The notes beneath the pieces are model-generated. The model made no database searches. It saw only the letters and a list, made by a program, of their open reading frames with translations, and was not told where the DNA came from. From Geodermatophilus sp. YIM 151500 (lineage in GTDB: Bacteria > Actinomycetota > Actinomycetes > Mycobacteriales > Geodermatophilaceae), in NCBI RefSeq assembly GCF_025716945.1, contig NZ_JAOVZT010000001.1, forward strand, positions 333,282-378,763: a stretch of 45,482 bases of DNA, given 5' to 3'. Position numbers and translations under genes: made by a program. Within the stretch, counting starts at the first letter, position 1. Every line of letters begins with the position of its first letter. This document shows positions 1-11,535 of this stretch, in pieces.

Positions 1-322
1 GCCACCGTCGCACCAGCCACCGTCACGGCGGTCCCTCGGGAAGGCGGCTGATGCGGTACCGCCGGACACGAGGCGGCCAATGGTTCGTCCGCCACCTCGC
101 CTTCCATGCATTCGATCATATGTTCGAGTGCTCCCATGCGCAAGGCACGGATCAAGGAATGGCCCGCTGACCTGCGAGGTCATCGGGCGGGAGGCGCGGC
201 GGCGGCTCCGCACCCGGCGCGACACGCGATCCGGCGCATGCCGATCGGGCCCACGGCTCCCCGCGGACAGGCACCGTGCGGCTCGGTGGATGGCCGGGTC
301 GCCCGCGCCGGCCGCCACCCGG

Positions 323-487
323 CCAGCCGTGGCGGGACGGGTGCCCCTACCAGCCGTGGCGGGACGGGTGCCCCTACCAGCCGTGGCGGGACGGGTGCCC
401 CTACCAGCCGCAGCGGGACGGGTGCCCCTACCAGCCGCAGCGGGACGGGTCCCCCCCACACCGGCCGCGGCGGACGGGTCCCCCCCA
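323..487. repeat. 27-bp tandem repeat array beyond the 3' end of uvrA
   Basis: Four near-perfect 27-bp units begin at 323, 350, 377 and 404. A fifth diverges at its end from 431, and a sixth decayed unit follows. The core of each unit is GGGACGGGTGCCCCTACCAG. The unit length is a multiple of three, so frames stay open through it, but no start, ribosome site or family similarity supports a gene here. There is no spacer diversity, so it is a minisatellite and not a CRISPR. The rest of 1-322 shows nothing I can support. Confidence 0.9.
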
Positions 488-499
488 CCGGCGGCGGCG

Positions 500-520
500 G
501 GCCGGTGGCCCTCACCGGCC
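500..520 (-). terminator. Hairpin just after uvrA
   Basis: GGCCGGTG (500-507) and CACCGGCC (513-520) form a perfect 8-bp stem with a 5-nt loop. It starts 13 bp past the uvrA stop on the minus strand. There is no U-tract, which is common for high-GC actinobacterial terminators. Confidence 0.5.
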
Positions 521-533
521 ACGGCGACCCCGG

Positions 534-3428
<2,895 letters not shown>

Positions 3429-3597
3429 GTGATCCCTGTCGGTCGCTGTGGCTGGTGCGCGGTGGTGCGGTACGGCGGCCGGGACGGCCGGGTCGTGCGC
3501 TCCCGGTGCAACACCGGGGCCCGCGACGTCGTCCGCCGTGCGGCGGTGAGCTGGACCCCGCGCCGGGCGGGCGCCCGGCCGGCGGTCGGTCGGGTGC

Positions 3598-5010
3598 TCA
3601 GACGGGTGTTCCGGTCGGTGCCGCGGTGGGGTCGAAGACCGGTGCGTGGCGGCGCCACGGCTGCCGGCGCTCGAGCTCTCCGGCCAGCCAGAGTAGTCGC
3701 CCCTCGGCTCCCGGGGGGCCGACGAGCTGGACGGCGACCGGGGCGCCGTCGGGTCGCCGTCCGGCCGGCAGCACGAGCGCGGGCAGGCCGGCGAGGTTCC
3801 ACGCCGCCGTCCACGGGGCCCACCGGGCGTTGGCGGTGACGTTGGCCAGCCACGAGCGCTCGTGCCACGGGCGCGCGGGAAGCGGCGGGCCGGTGGTGAC
3901 CGGCGTCAGCAGCACGTCGGAGGCGGCGAAGAAGCCCGTCATGCGGGCCCGGAAGCGCTCGGCGGCGGCGGCGCGCGGCCCGCCGGCCGCCCGGACCAGC
4001 CGGCCGAGCCGGGCGTGCGTCCGGATGCGCGGCTCGAGATCGGCCACGGCGACCCCCAGGTGCGCCGCGTCGTCGCGCGCGCCGGCGAACCAGCGCGCCA
4101 GCACGGCTGCAGTCGCGCCCGGCCCGGCCGGCGGGTGCCGCCGCACGACGACGTGGCCGGCCGCGGCGAGCGAGCCCGCGGTGGCCTCGACCGCCGCCCG
4201 GGTGGGGCCGTCGGCGATCGCGCCGGGGAGCGGCGAGCGCGTCGACACGGCGATCCGGAGCGGCCGCCCGGGCGCGGCCGGCGGCGCCGGCTGCTCGTCC
4301 GCCAGCACGGCGTGCGCCAGGGTGAGGTCGGCGACCGTGGTGGCGAGGACGCCGTTCTCGGCCATACCCGACCAGCTGTCGGCACCGATCCCCGCCGGGA
4401 CGACGCCGCGCCCCGGCTTGAGCGTCACCAGCCCGCAGGCGGCCGCCGGCAGGCGCAGCGAGCCCAGGCCGTCGTTGCCGTGCGCCAGCGGCACGCACCC
4501 CGCTGCGACCGCGGCTGCGCTGCCGCCGGAGCTGCCCGCGGGCGAGCGGGCCGTGTCCCACGGGTTGCGGGTGACGGCGCCCGGACCGTCGGTCGCGGCG
4601 AAGACGCACAGCTCCGGGACGCGGGTGATGCCGATGACGACGGCACCCGCCCCGCGCAGCCGGGCGACCACCGGGTGGTGGCGGCGCTCGGCGGCACGGC
4701 CGGACGCCGGCACGCCGTCGGTGCACTCCTCGCCGGCGACGGCCACGTTGTCCTTGACCGCGACCGGCACCCCGGCCAGCGGGAGCGCGAACCGGGTGAG
4801 TGCGGTGTCGACCGCCCGCGCCTCGGCCAACGCGGCCTCGGCGCGCACGACCCGGAAGGCACCGATCCGGCCCTCGACGGCCGCGATGTGGGCCAGGTGG
4901 GCCCGGACCACGTCGACCGCCGGGACCTCCCCCGCCCGGACCAGCGCCGCGATGTCCGTGGCCGGCAGGCCGACCAGGTGAGTGCCGTCGGGAGCTCGGC
5001 TAGCGTCCAC
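3598..5010 (-). CDS. Amidase-signature family hydrolase
   Basis: This is a cytosolic hydrolase of the amidase signature family, which cleaves amide bonds of small molecules; the substrate cannot be told from sequence. The Ser-cisSer-Lys triad is visible: Lys86 in PVAVKDN, the cis-Ser in GSSGGS (160/161) and the nucleophile Ser184 in [10 protein letters not shown]. The 24-residue spacing between the two serines matches the family. The nucleophile loop reads DGLGS rather than the usual DGGGS. The GTG at 5010 is used as start, and the gene is divergent from the hydrolase gene at 5058 across a 47-bp gap that must hold both promoters. It is not GatA, because no gatB/gatC neighbour is present. Confidence 0.88.
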   Translation of the reverse strand: MDASRAPDGTHLVGLPATDIAALVRAGEVPAVDVVRAHLAHIAAVEGRIGAFRVVRAEAALAEARAVDTALTRFALPLAGVPVAVKDNVAVAGEECTDGVPASGRAAERRHHPVVARLRGAGAVVIGITRVPELCVFAATDGPGAVTRNPWDTARSPAGSSGGSAAAVAAGCVPLAHGNDGLGSLRLPAAACGLVTLKPGRGVVPAGIGADSWSGMAENGVLATTVADLTLAHAVLADEQPAPPAAPGRPLRIAVSTRSPLPGAIADGPTRAAVEATAGSLAAAGHVVVRRHPPAGPGATAAVLARWFAGARDDAAHLGVAVADLEPRIRTHARLGRLVRAAGGPRAAAAERFRARMTGFFAASDVLLTPVTTGPPLPARPWHERSWLANVTANARWAPWTAAWNLAGLPALVLPAGRRPDGAPVAVQLVGPPGAEGRLLWLAGELERRQPWRRHAPVFDPTAAPTGTPV

Positions 5011-5057
5011 CCCCGGACCGTATCCGCGTCCGACGACACTTTCCGATGGAGGTCGGG

Positions 5058-5732
5058 ATGGCCGGATCCCCCGGCGGCTACACCGGCGACGTCGAGGTCG
5101 GTGGCCCGGCCGACGTCCGCGACCTGCCCGGGCTGACCCTCAGCAAGCTCGCCGTGAGCGAGATGGCGAACAACGTCTACCTGCTGCGCTGCACCGCCAC
5201 GGGCGACGCGCTGCTCGTCGACGCGGCCGCCGAGCCGGACGCCGTCCTGGCCCTGGTCGGCGACGCCCCGCTGCGGACCGTGGTGACCACCCACGGGCAC
5301 TGGGACCACCACCGCGCGCTGCCCCAGGTCGTGGAGGCCACCGGGGCGACCACCGTGGCGCACCCGGACGACGCCGCGGACCTGCCGGTGCCCGTGCAGC
5401 GCCCGGTCGAGCACGGCGACACGGTGACCGTCGGCGAGCAGTCGCTGGAAGTGGTGCACCTGCGGGGCCACACCCCCGGCTCGATCGCGCTGGTCTGGCG
5501 CGGCCCGGGCGACGCCGGGGTGCACGTCTTCACGGGCGACAGCCTCTTCCCGGGCGGCGTCGGCAACACCCGTGGGGACGCCGAGCGCTTCACCAGCCTC
5601 ATCGACGACGTCGAGCAGCGGTTGTTCGACCGGCTCCCGGACGACACCTGGATCTACCCCGGCCACGGCAAGGACACCACGCTCGGCGCCGAGCGTCCCC
5701 ATCTCGGGGAGTGGCGCGCTCGCGGCTGGTGA
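5058..5732 (+). CDS. Metallo-beta-lactamase-fold hydrolase
   Basis: The 224-residue product is a glyoxalase II-like metallohydrolase. The zinc motif THGHWDHH (His79, His81, Asp83, His84) is intact. It is followed by LRGHTPGS (third His region), TGDSLFPGG (bridging Asp) and YPGHGKDT (last His). An ATG twelve bases upstream (5046) is in frame, but GGAGG at 5048-5052 sits five bases before the ATG at 5058, which decides the start. A plausible -10 TAGCGT lies at 5001-5006 in the divergent gap. The PPOX gene follows five bases later, so the two are probably co-transcribed. The substrate is unknown; a thioester or other hydroxyacyl compound is typical. Confidence 0.9.
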   Translation: MAGSPGGYTGDVEVGGPADVRDLPGLTLSKLAVSEMANNVYLLRCTATGDALLVDAAAEPDAVLALVGDAPLRTVVTTHGHWDHHRALPQVVEATGATTVAHPDDAADLPVPVQRPVEHGDTVTVGEQSLEVVHLRGHTPGSIALVWRGPGDAGVHVFTGDSLFPGGVGNTRGDAERFTSLIDDVEQRLFDRLPDDTWIYPGHGKDTTLGAERPHLGEWRARGW

Positions 5733-5736
5733 CCAG

Positions 5737-6174
5737 GTGACCTTCGGGGCCGACGAGATCGAGTTCCTGCGGTCCCACGGGATCGCGCGGCTGGCGACGG
5801 TGGGTGAGCACGACCAGCCCGACGTCGTACCGGTCGCCGTCGAGTTCGACGGTGCCTTCTTCTGGGTCGGCGGCACCGGTGAGAGCGTCCTGCGGACCCG
5901 CAAGGTCGGCAACGTGCGGGCCGGACGTCGCAAGGTCGCCCTGGTGGTGGACGACCTGCCGTCCCTCGACCCTTTCGTCGCGCGTGGGATCAGGGTCTAC
6001 GGCGTGGCCGACGGTCCCGTGGAGCGGGTCGGGATGGTGGGTCCGGGTCCGTACCTACGCATCACCCCCCGGATCTCCTGGAGCTGGAACATGGCCGGCG
6101 AGCCGGTCGGCGCGACGTGGTACGAGACGAGACGGGCCGTCCACGACCGCTCCGCGACCGGAGCGGATGGCTGA
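5737..6174 (+). CDS. PPOX-class (pyridoxamine-phosphate-oxidase-like, probably F420- or flavin-binding) protein
   Basis: The 145-residue product has the split-barrel fold of pyridoxamine 5'-phosphate oxidase relatives. The N-terminal segment IARLATVGEHDQPDVVPV, the VRAGRRKVALVVDD strand pair and a C-terminal RITPRISWSWN motif resemble the actinobacterial F420-dependent PPOX subfamily. The frame runs open upstream into the previous gene, but the GTG at 5737 is the first start after that gene's stop (5730-5732) and gives the family's usual length. It is likely translated with the hydrolase upstream. The cofactor (F420, FMN or haem) cannot be settled by eye. Confidence 0.82.
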   Translation: MTFGADEIEFLRSHGIARLATVGEHDQPDVVPVAVEFDGAFFWVGGTGESVLRTRKVGNVRAGRRKVALVVDDLPSLDPFVARGIRVYGVADGPVERVGMVGPGPYLRITPRISWSWNMAGEPVGATWYETRRAVHDRSATGADG

Positions 6175-6220
6175 GATGACCCCTTCGACCCTCCCAGGCG
6201 GTCCAGGCGCTGGTCAGCGG

Positions 6221-6244
6221 GGCCGGGGTCGCCCGACCCCGGCC
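6221..6244 (+). terminator. Strong hairpin after the PPOX gene
   Basis: GGCCGGGGTCG (6221-6231) and CGACCCCGGCC (6234-6244) are perfect inverted arms, giving about 10 bp with a tight loop. It lies 47 bp beyond the stop of the PPOX gene and has no U-run. It most likely ends the 5058-6174 transcript. I see no gene in 6175-6507. Confidence 0.65.
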
Positions 6245-6507
6245 TCTCCCCCGGACGGTCACGCCATGGCGCCGGCCGGGGCCTCCTGGCGCGGGATCGA
6301 GAGGATCAGCTCGCGGCGATCCCGACGCGGGCAACGCAACGCGCTCGTCTAGGAACCCTGCGTGACGGACGGCAGCCGCTGCGGGTCCCGACGTGGGATC
6401 CGGCGACGGCTCGACTTGCGCAGGGCGCGAGCAGGGCCATCCTCACCGTGACCGCGCGATGCGGTTCCGGTGGTCACCGTCGCCCACCGGACGACGAGGA
6501 GGTCGGC

Positions 6508-8154
6508 ATGGCAGTTCGGCGCACGACGCCCAGGCGGACGACGCCCAGGCGGACGACGCACCGCGCGGTGGCCGCGGGGTCGGGAGCCCTGCTGCTGGCC
6601 GCGGTGCTGCCCGGCGCCGCAGCGTCCGCCCAGCCGGAGGCCTGCGCGGACCGGGTCAACGACAGCTACGCGGCGCTCCTCGAGTGCGTCACGGTCGAGG
6701 GCGTGCGCGAGCACCAGGCCGAGTTCCAGAAGATCGCCGACAACAACACCGACTCCGACTACCCGGGCAGCCGCAGCGCGGGGACGCCGGGCTACACGGA
6801 GAGCGTCCGCTACGTCGCCGACCGGCTCCGCGAGGCCGGCTACGTCGTGACGCTCGACCCCGTCGAGTTCGTGTACAACTTCCCCGCCACCCTCCGGCAG
6901 CTGGCCCCCGCCGAGGCCGACCTGGAGACCGGCGTGTTCACCGGGAGCGGCTCGGGCGAGGTCGAGGGGCCCGTCGTCCCGGTCGACATCAACCTGACCG
7001 GCGACCGCGCCTCGACCAGCGCCTGCGAGCCGGAGGACTTCGCGGGGCTGGACCTCAGCGGCCCGGCCGACATCGCACTGGTCCAGCGCGGTACCTGCTT
7101 CTTCGGCGACAAGGCGCAGAACGCGGCCGAGGCCGGCGCCGAGGCGGTCGTCGTCTTCAACCAGGGCGACGCGCCCGACCGCGAGGGGCTCATCGTCGCC
7201 GACGCGAGCTCGGTGACCGGCGTGGACGGGCCGGTGCAGCAGCCGATCCCCGTCGTGGGCGCCAGCTTCGCCGACGGCGAGGCGCTGGCCCAGCCGGGCG
7301 CGACCGCCTACGTCAACGTGCTGCCACCGGAGGACCGCACCGACTACAACGTGGTCGCCGAGCTGCCGGGCGAGGACTTCGACAACGTCGTCGTGGCCGG
7401 TGCCCACCTGGACAGCGTCCCCGAGGGCCCGGGGATCAACGACAACGCGTCCGGCTCGGCCGCGCTGCTCGAGACGGCGATCGCGCTGGCCGACCTCGAA
7501 CCGCGGAACACGCTGCGCTTCGCCTGGTGGGCCGTCGAGGAACTCGGCCTGATCGGCTCGACCGACTACGTCGCCGGCCTGCCGCCGTGGGAGCTCGAGC
7601 GGATCGCGCTCTACCTCAACTTCGACATGATCGGCTCGCCCAACTACGTCCAGCAGGTCTACGACGCCGACCAGTCGACCTACCCGGCTCCCGAGGGCGT
7701 GCCGATCCCGGCGGGATCGGAGGCGATCGAGGACCTGTTCGAGGCCTGGTACACCAGCGTCGGCGAGCCCTACGACGACACCGAGTTCTCCGGACGCAGC
7801 GACTACCAGGCGTTCATCGGCGCGGGCATCCCGTCGGGCGGCCTGTTCACCGGGGCCGAGGAGGTCAAGACCGACCAGCAGGTGGCCATCTGGGGTGGCA
7901 CCGCGGGCGAGCAGTTCGACCCGTGCTACCACGAGGCCTGCGACGGCAACGACAACGTGGCGCTGCACGCGCTCGACGTGAACAGCGACCTCATGGCCTT
8001 CGCCCTGCTGACGTACGCGTATTCCACGGAGTCGGTGAACGGCGTCGCGGGCGTGCCCGTGCCCGGCGGGGACGCCGAGCTGCCGGCGCCGGCGGGTCCC
8101 GAGGGCACCTTCACCGCCGGGGGCGGCGGCCTGCACCCGTCCGCGGCGTCCTAG
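6508..8154 (+). CDS. Secreted M28-family zinc aminopeptidase with PA domain
   Basis: The 548-residue product is an exported aminopeptidase of family M28 (Streptomyces griseus aminopeptidase type). After an Arg/Thr-rich n-region comes a hydrophobic signal core ending near PGAAASA (about residue 41). A PA-domain stretch follows, including LVQRGTCFFGDKAQNA. The zinc-site residues are in place: His about 299 and Asp in GAHLDS and NDNASGS, the Glu pair in WWAVEELG (about 342), Asp in NFDMIG (about 371) and His in PCYHEACDG (about 473). A frame runs further upstream, but GAGGAGG at 6496-6502 stands five bases before the ATG at 6508. The n-region is built from a short in-frame repeat (TTPRR twice). 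Its stop overlaps the convergent phosphatase stop. Confidence 0.93.
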   Translation: MAVRRTTPRRTTPRRTTHRAVAAGSGALLLAAVLPGAAASAQPEACADRVNDSYAALLECVTVEGVREHQAEFQKIADNNTDSDYPGSRSAGTPGYTESVRYVADRLREAGYVVTLDPVEFVYNFPATLRQLAPAEADLETGVFTGSGSGEVEGPVVPVDINLTGDRASTSACEPEDFAGLDLSGPADIALVQRGTCFFGDKAQNAAEAGAEAVVVFNQGDAPDREGLIVADASSVTGVDGPVQQPIPVVGASFADGEALAQPGATAYVNVLPPEDRTDYNVVAELPGEDFDNVVVAGAHLDSVPEGPGINDNASGSAALLETAIALADLEPRNTLRFAWWAVEELGLIGSTDYVAGLPPWELERIALYLNFDMIGSPNYVQQVYDADQSTYPAPEGVPIPAGSEAIEDLFEAWYTSVGEPYDDTEFSGRSDYQAFIGAGIPSGGLFTGAEEVKTDQQVAIWGGTAGEQFDPCYHEACDGNDNVALHALDVNSDLMAFALLTYAYSTESVNGVAGVPVPGGDAELPAPAGPEGTFTAGGGGLHPSAAS

Positions 8155-8573
8155 CGGACGGCGGACAGCCACCACCGCTGCCACGGCACCTCGACCGCCC
8201 GGGGGGCGTAGCAGCGGCGGACCCAGCGGACGGCGTCGCGCGGCGAGGCCCCGTCGAGGACGGCGAGGGCGGCGAGCGCGGTCCCGGTGCGGCCGACGCC
8301 CCCGCGGCAGCAGACCTCGACGCGCTGCCCCGCGCCGGCGCGGTCGCGGGTCTCGCGCAGGGCCGCCAGGGCGTCGGCCCGGTCGGTCGGCACCCAGAAA
8401 TCGGGCCAGCGGACGCGGCGGTGCGGCCACGGCGGGGCCGGGCCCCGGCCGAGCACGAGCGCGAAGTCGACGGCCGGCGCCGGGCGGTCCGTCCGGCGGC
8501 CACGAACCCGCACCCCGGAGGGCAGGGTCACGACGCCGTCGCCGTCCCACGGGACGGCAGCCGGGCCGGTCAC
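8151..8573 (-). CDS. Protein-tyrosine/dual-specificity phosphatase-like protein
   Basis: The 140-residue product carries the CX5R phosphatase signature at C89-R-G-G-V-G-R95 followed by Thr, in the context VEVCCRGGVGRTGT. The general-acid region WPDFWVPTD, with Asp58 and Asp64, lies upstream as in cysteine-dependent phosphatases. The start is the GTG at 8573, which overlaps the stop of the preceding winged-helix gene by four bases (GTGA). A much longer upstream open frame is only a shadow of that gene. It is the last gene of a three-gene operon and ends on a CTAG shared with the convergent M28 gene. The substrate is unknown. Confidence 0.85.
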   Translation of the reverse strand: MTGPAAVPWDGDGVVTLPSGVRVRGRRTDRPAPAVDFALVLGRGPAPPWPHRRVRWPDFWVPTDRADALAALRETRDRAGAGQRVEVCCRGGVGRTGTALAALAVLDGASPRDAVRWVRRCYAPRAVEVPWQRWWLSAVR

Positions 8574-9694
8574 CCGGCCTCGAACCGGACGTCGGCCGCG
8601 CGCTCGGGCGCCAGGAAGGCGAGGAGGACCCGCCCCTCGGCCTCGACGTCCGCCCGCTCCGCCGGGGTGAGCGGGCGGGAGGGGCGCACCGTCAGGACCA
8701 TCGCCGGGCCACCCGGCCGGGCCGCCCACGTCGCCGAGACCAGCCCGTCGACCAGCACGCTGCCCACCCAGCCACCCGCGCCGCGGCGCAGGGGCCGGTG
8801 GTCGCCCTCCACCACCACGCGCGACCGGTCGGCGTGCGAGAGCGTCACGTTGTCGTACTCGGCGAGGAAGCGCACCGGCGCCGGGATGTCCGGATCGGGC
8901 AGCGGCGCGTCCGGGACGTCGAGCAGCTCGGCACCGTCCTCGCCGCGCAAGCGCCGCAGCCGGTCGCCCAGCCGGTCGGTCACCTCGCGCAGCCGGGTCA
9001 GGCCGCACCAGGCCTGGACGTCGCGCACCGTCGCCGGGTCGAACGCCGCCAGGTACCGCCGCACCAGCTCCTCCGCCGTCATCGGGACCGGCAGGTCCGC
9101 CGGATCGGCGGGCACCCAGGAATCCAGCGGGACCATCACGGCCGCGCCGGTGCCCGACCACAGCCCGCGCGGCGGCGGCTGCACCCACGGCACCCGGTAG
9201 CTCACGGCGAAGGCGACCGATTCGGCGTCGAGTCCCGGGTGCCGGCCGGCCAGTTCCCGGGCCAGCGCGGCCCGGCCCATCGGCCGCCCGGCCAGCAGGT
9301 CCCGCGCCTCGGCGACGACGTCGTCGAGGTCCTGACCGCGGAGCCGCTGCCCCCAGGCGGTGCCGGCGAGCACCCGGTCGAGCACGGGTTGCAGCAGCGG
9401 CCGCAGCGCTCGGGCGTCGGCGGTGGTGACCGTGTGGATCGTGGTGCGCATCAGCGGTGTCCGCACCACCGCCCGGCCGGTCATGAGCGCGTCCAGCGAG
9501 GCGGGGTCGTAGCCGGCCAGCCGGTTCCACAGCGACAGGTGCGGGATACGCGGCTCCTGCCCCTGCAGGCCGACGACGTGCTCGAGGGCGTCGGGCACCG
9601 GCCGCGCCACCCGCTCCAGCAGCAGCTGCCGGGCCAGCGTCGCCCGGCCCAGCGCGCGGCGGCCGAGCACGCGGGTAGGCGGTCCCGCCGTCAC
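8570..9694 (-). CDS. Winged-helix protein of the AlkZ/YcaQ-like (HTH_42) family
   Basis: The 374-residue product belongs to the winged-helix family whose characterised members AlkZ and YcaQ are DNA glycosylases that unhook alkylated or crosslinked bases. The N-terminal LGRATLARQLLLER helix and the catalytic-type motif VGLQGQEPR (Gln44 and Gln46, a Q-x-Q arrangement) are visible. So are MRTTIHTVTTADARALRPL and the C-terminal FLAEYDNVTLSHADRSR block. The GTG at 9694 overlaps the stop of the S9-like gene (GTGA). An ATG farther upstream would run deep into that gene. Glycosylase activity is inferred from family, not shown. Confidence 0.85.
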   Translation of the reverse strand: MTAGPPTRVLGRRALGRATLARQLLLERVARPVPDALEHVVGLQGQEPRIPHLSLWNRLAGYDPASLDALMTGRAVVRTPLMRTTIHTVTTADARALRPLLQPVLDRVLAGTAWGQRLRGQDLDDVVAEARDLLAGRPMGRAALARELAGRHPGLDAESVAFAVSYRVPWVQPPPRGLWSGTGAAVMVPLDSWVPADPADLPVPMTAEELVRRYLAAFDPATVRDVQAWCGLTRLREVTDRLGDRLRRLRGEDGAELLDVPDAPLPDPDIPAPVRFLAEYDNVTLSHADRSRVVVEGDHRPLRRGAGGWVGSVLVDGLVSATWAARPGGPAMVLTVRPSRPLTPAERADVEAEGRVLLAFLAPERAADVRFEAG

Positions 9695-11454
9695 CCGGCC
9701 CGCCCTCCCGTCGGCAGCCAGCGCGCCCACCAGCGCAGCAGGTGCTCCAACCGGGCGAGCCGGTGCCGGGGCCGGCCGCACCGCGCGAGCCCGCGCCCCT
9801 CCCCGGGGAACAGCAGCAGCTCGGCGGGCACGCCGCGCCGCCGCAGTTCGGCGTGCAGCCGGGGACCGAGCTCGGGCGGGCCCGACCAGTCCGCCTCGGC
9901 GTGCACGACCAGGGTCGGGGTGCGGATCGGCGCGGTGTCGAGCGGCGCGCCGGCTGCGCCCTCGGGCCCGGGTGCTGCCCGCTCCACGACGGCGGCGGTG
10001 AACCGCGTCGTCCGGGTCAGCAGGCGGGCGGTCAGCCAGCCGCCGTGACCGGCGCCGTGGACGCCGACCCGCTCACCGTCCAGGGCCGGGTCGGCGAGGG
10101 CGGCGTCGAGGAGGGCGAGGAGGTCGTCGGCGTCCCGTTCGGCGTCCGAGGAGCTCGGGGAGCTGCGGACGACGGCGTAGCCGGCCGAGACGGCGACCTG
10201 CGTCTCGTCGAGCAGCCGCCAGCCGGGCTCCGACGGCCCGTCGTGGAGCACGAGCAGCACCGGGTGCGGGCCCGGGCCGTCGGGGAGCGCCACCCAGCCG
10301 TCCACGGTCGCGCCGCCGGCGGCGGTCGTCGTCCGCTCCCGCACCGGGTGCAGCCGCCCGGTCTCCCCCAGCGCCCGGCCGAAGCCGGTCAGCAGCCGGC
10401 GGCGTCCCGGCGTGATCGCGACCAGCTCGCCGGCGGACCGGTCGTGCGCCACGGTGGCCACCACCACCCCGCCGCCGGCGCCGGTACCGGAGACCGTGAA
10501 CGGTCCCTCCACCAGCGGCTCGGCCGCTCCGCCGTCCAGGGGGACGCGGACCAGCTGCACCGCACCGCGCCACCGGACCCCGACGAGCACCGCGCCGTCC
10601 ACGACCACGGGAGCAGGCGTGGGGCAGCCGCGGGAGTGCGGGCCCGGGTCGAGCAGCGGCTCGAGGGCGCCGTCGGCGCCGACGAGGCAGGGCACCGGGC
10701 ACCCGTCGTCGACGGTGACCAGCAGGCGCCCGTCCGGCGCGTACGCCGGCAGTGCGCATGCCCGGCGGCCGGTGGTGACCCGCCGCGGCCCGCCGCCGCC
10801 GGCGGGCACGACGTGCACGGTGCGCGCCGAGTCGTCCTCGGCCCGGACGAAGGCGAGCTCGGCGCCGTCCGGGCTCCAGGCGACGTCGGCGTCGTCGGCG
10901 TCGCCATCCGTCCGTTGCACCGGCGCGGGCGGCGGTCCGTCGTCGTCCCCGTGCGGATCGGGCAGGTGGAGGACGAACACGTGGCTGCGCCCGTCGTCCG
11001 GGGAGCCGCCGTCGTCGAACGGGTCCGGCAGCGTGGTGATCAGCCGTGGGGCGCCGGCGTCACGGGGAACCGCCCCGGGCACCCGCGCGGTGTAGGCGAG
11101 CCGGCCGGAGTCCGGCGCCCAGACCGGGCGGCCGGCCCCCAGCGGGTGGCGGGTCAGCCGGCGGGCGGCCCCGCCGGCGGTGGGCAGGACGGCGATCTGC
11201 GGCCGGCCGTCCTCGCCGGCGTCGAGGTAGGCCAGCCAGCGCCCGTCGGGCGAGAACGCCGGCGCGGTGTCGCGGTGCCCGGCGGTCAGCGGACGGGCGG
11301 GCGCGGAGCCGTCCGTGGGCACCGCCCACAGCCGGCTGCGGTAGGCGTCGGCCGCCAGGTCGAGCCGGGTGACGGCGACGACGGCGATGCGACCGTCCGG
11401 GGAGACCGCCGCCGCACCCGGAGTGCGGAGCAGGGCCAGGTCGTCCGGGCGCAT
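9691..11454 (-). CDS. S9 (prolyl oligopeptidase-like) protein, probably catalytically dead
   Basis: The 587-residue product has the layout of acylaminoacyl/prolyl oligopeptidases. An N-terminal beta-propeller with TolB-like repeats (AVSPDGR, AFSPDGRWLAYLD, AWSPDGAELAFVR) is followed by an alpha/beta-hydrolase domain from about residue 370. The nucleophile elbow, normally GxSxGG, reads GAGHGG with Gly469 where Ser should be. The C-terminal GEGHG motif reads GEGRG, with Arg554 replacing the catalytic His. The acid-loop region HAEADW and the oxyanion region HDGP remain. Both changes were confirmed on the bases. It starts an operon with the AlkZ-like and phosphatase-like genes, so a binding or scaffold role is possible. 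Confidence 0.88.
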   Translation of the reverse strand: MRPDDLALLRTPGAAAVSPDGRIAVVAVTRLDLAADAYRSRLWAVPTDGSAPARPLTAGHRDTAPAFSPDGRWLAYLDAGEDGRPQIAVLPTAGGAARRLTRHPLGAGRPVWAPDSGRLAYTARVPGAVPRDAGAPRLITTLPDPFDDGGSPDDGRSHVFVLHLPDPHGDDDGPPPAPVQRTDGDADDADVAWSPDGAELAFVRAEDDSARTVHVVPAGGGGPRRVTTGRRACALPAYAPDGRLLVTVDDGCPVPCLVGADGALEPLLDPGPHSRGCPTPAPVVVDGAVLVGVRWRGAVQLVRVPLDGGAAEPLVEGPFTVSGTGAGGGVVVATVAHDRSAGELVAITPGRRRLLTGFGRALGETGRLHPVRERTTTAAGGATVDGWVALPDGPGPHPVLLVLHDGPSEPGWRLLDETQVAVSAGYAVVRSSPSSSDAERDADDLLALLDAALADPALDGERVGVHGAGHGGWLTARLLTRTTRFTAAVVERAAPGPEGAAGAPLDTAPIRTPTLVVHAEADWSGPPELGPRLHAELRRRGVPAELLLFPGEGRGLARCGRPRHRLARLEHLLRWWARWLPTGGRAG

Positions 11455-11480
11455 GGCTCGCGACGCTGTCCGGGGCGCCG

Positions 11481-11523
11481 CGGCGGGACGGGGACGGTGC
11501 GGCGCACGGTCCCCGTCCCGCCG
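11481..11523 (-). terminator. 15-bp stem terminator after terC copy 1
   Basis: CGGCGGGACGGGGAC (11481-11495) pairs perfectly with GTCCCCGTCCCGCCG (11509-11523), and a small GTGC/GCAC stem sits inside the loop. It starts 13 bp past the stop of the terC gene at 11536 and precedes the S9-like gene start, so it separates the two units. Confidence 0.75.
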
Positions 11524-11535
11524 GGGCGACGCCGA

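Noticed and set aside
323-487. CRISPR array
   Set aside because: The repeats are contiguous, without unique spacers and without cas genes.
8573-9530. Long fusion of the phosphatase with an upstream region
   Set aside because: The upstream part is an out-of-frame shadow of the winged-helix gene. The GTGA overlap marks the true start at 8573.
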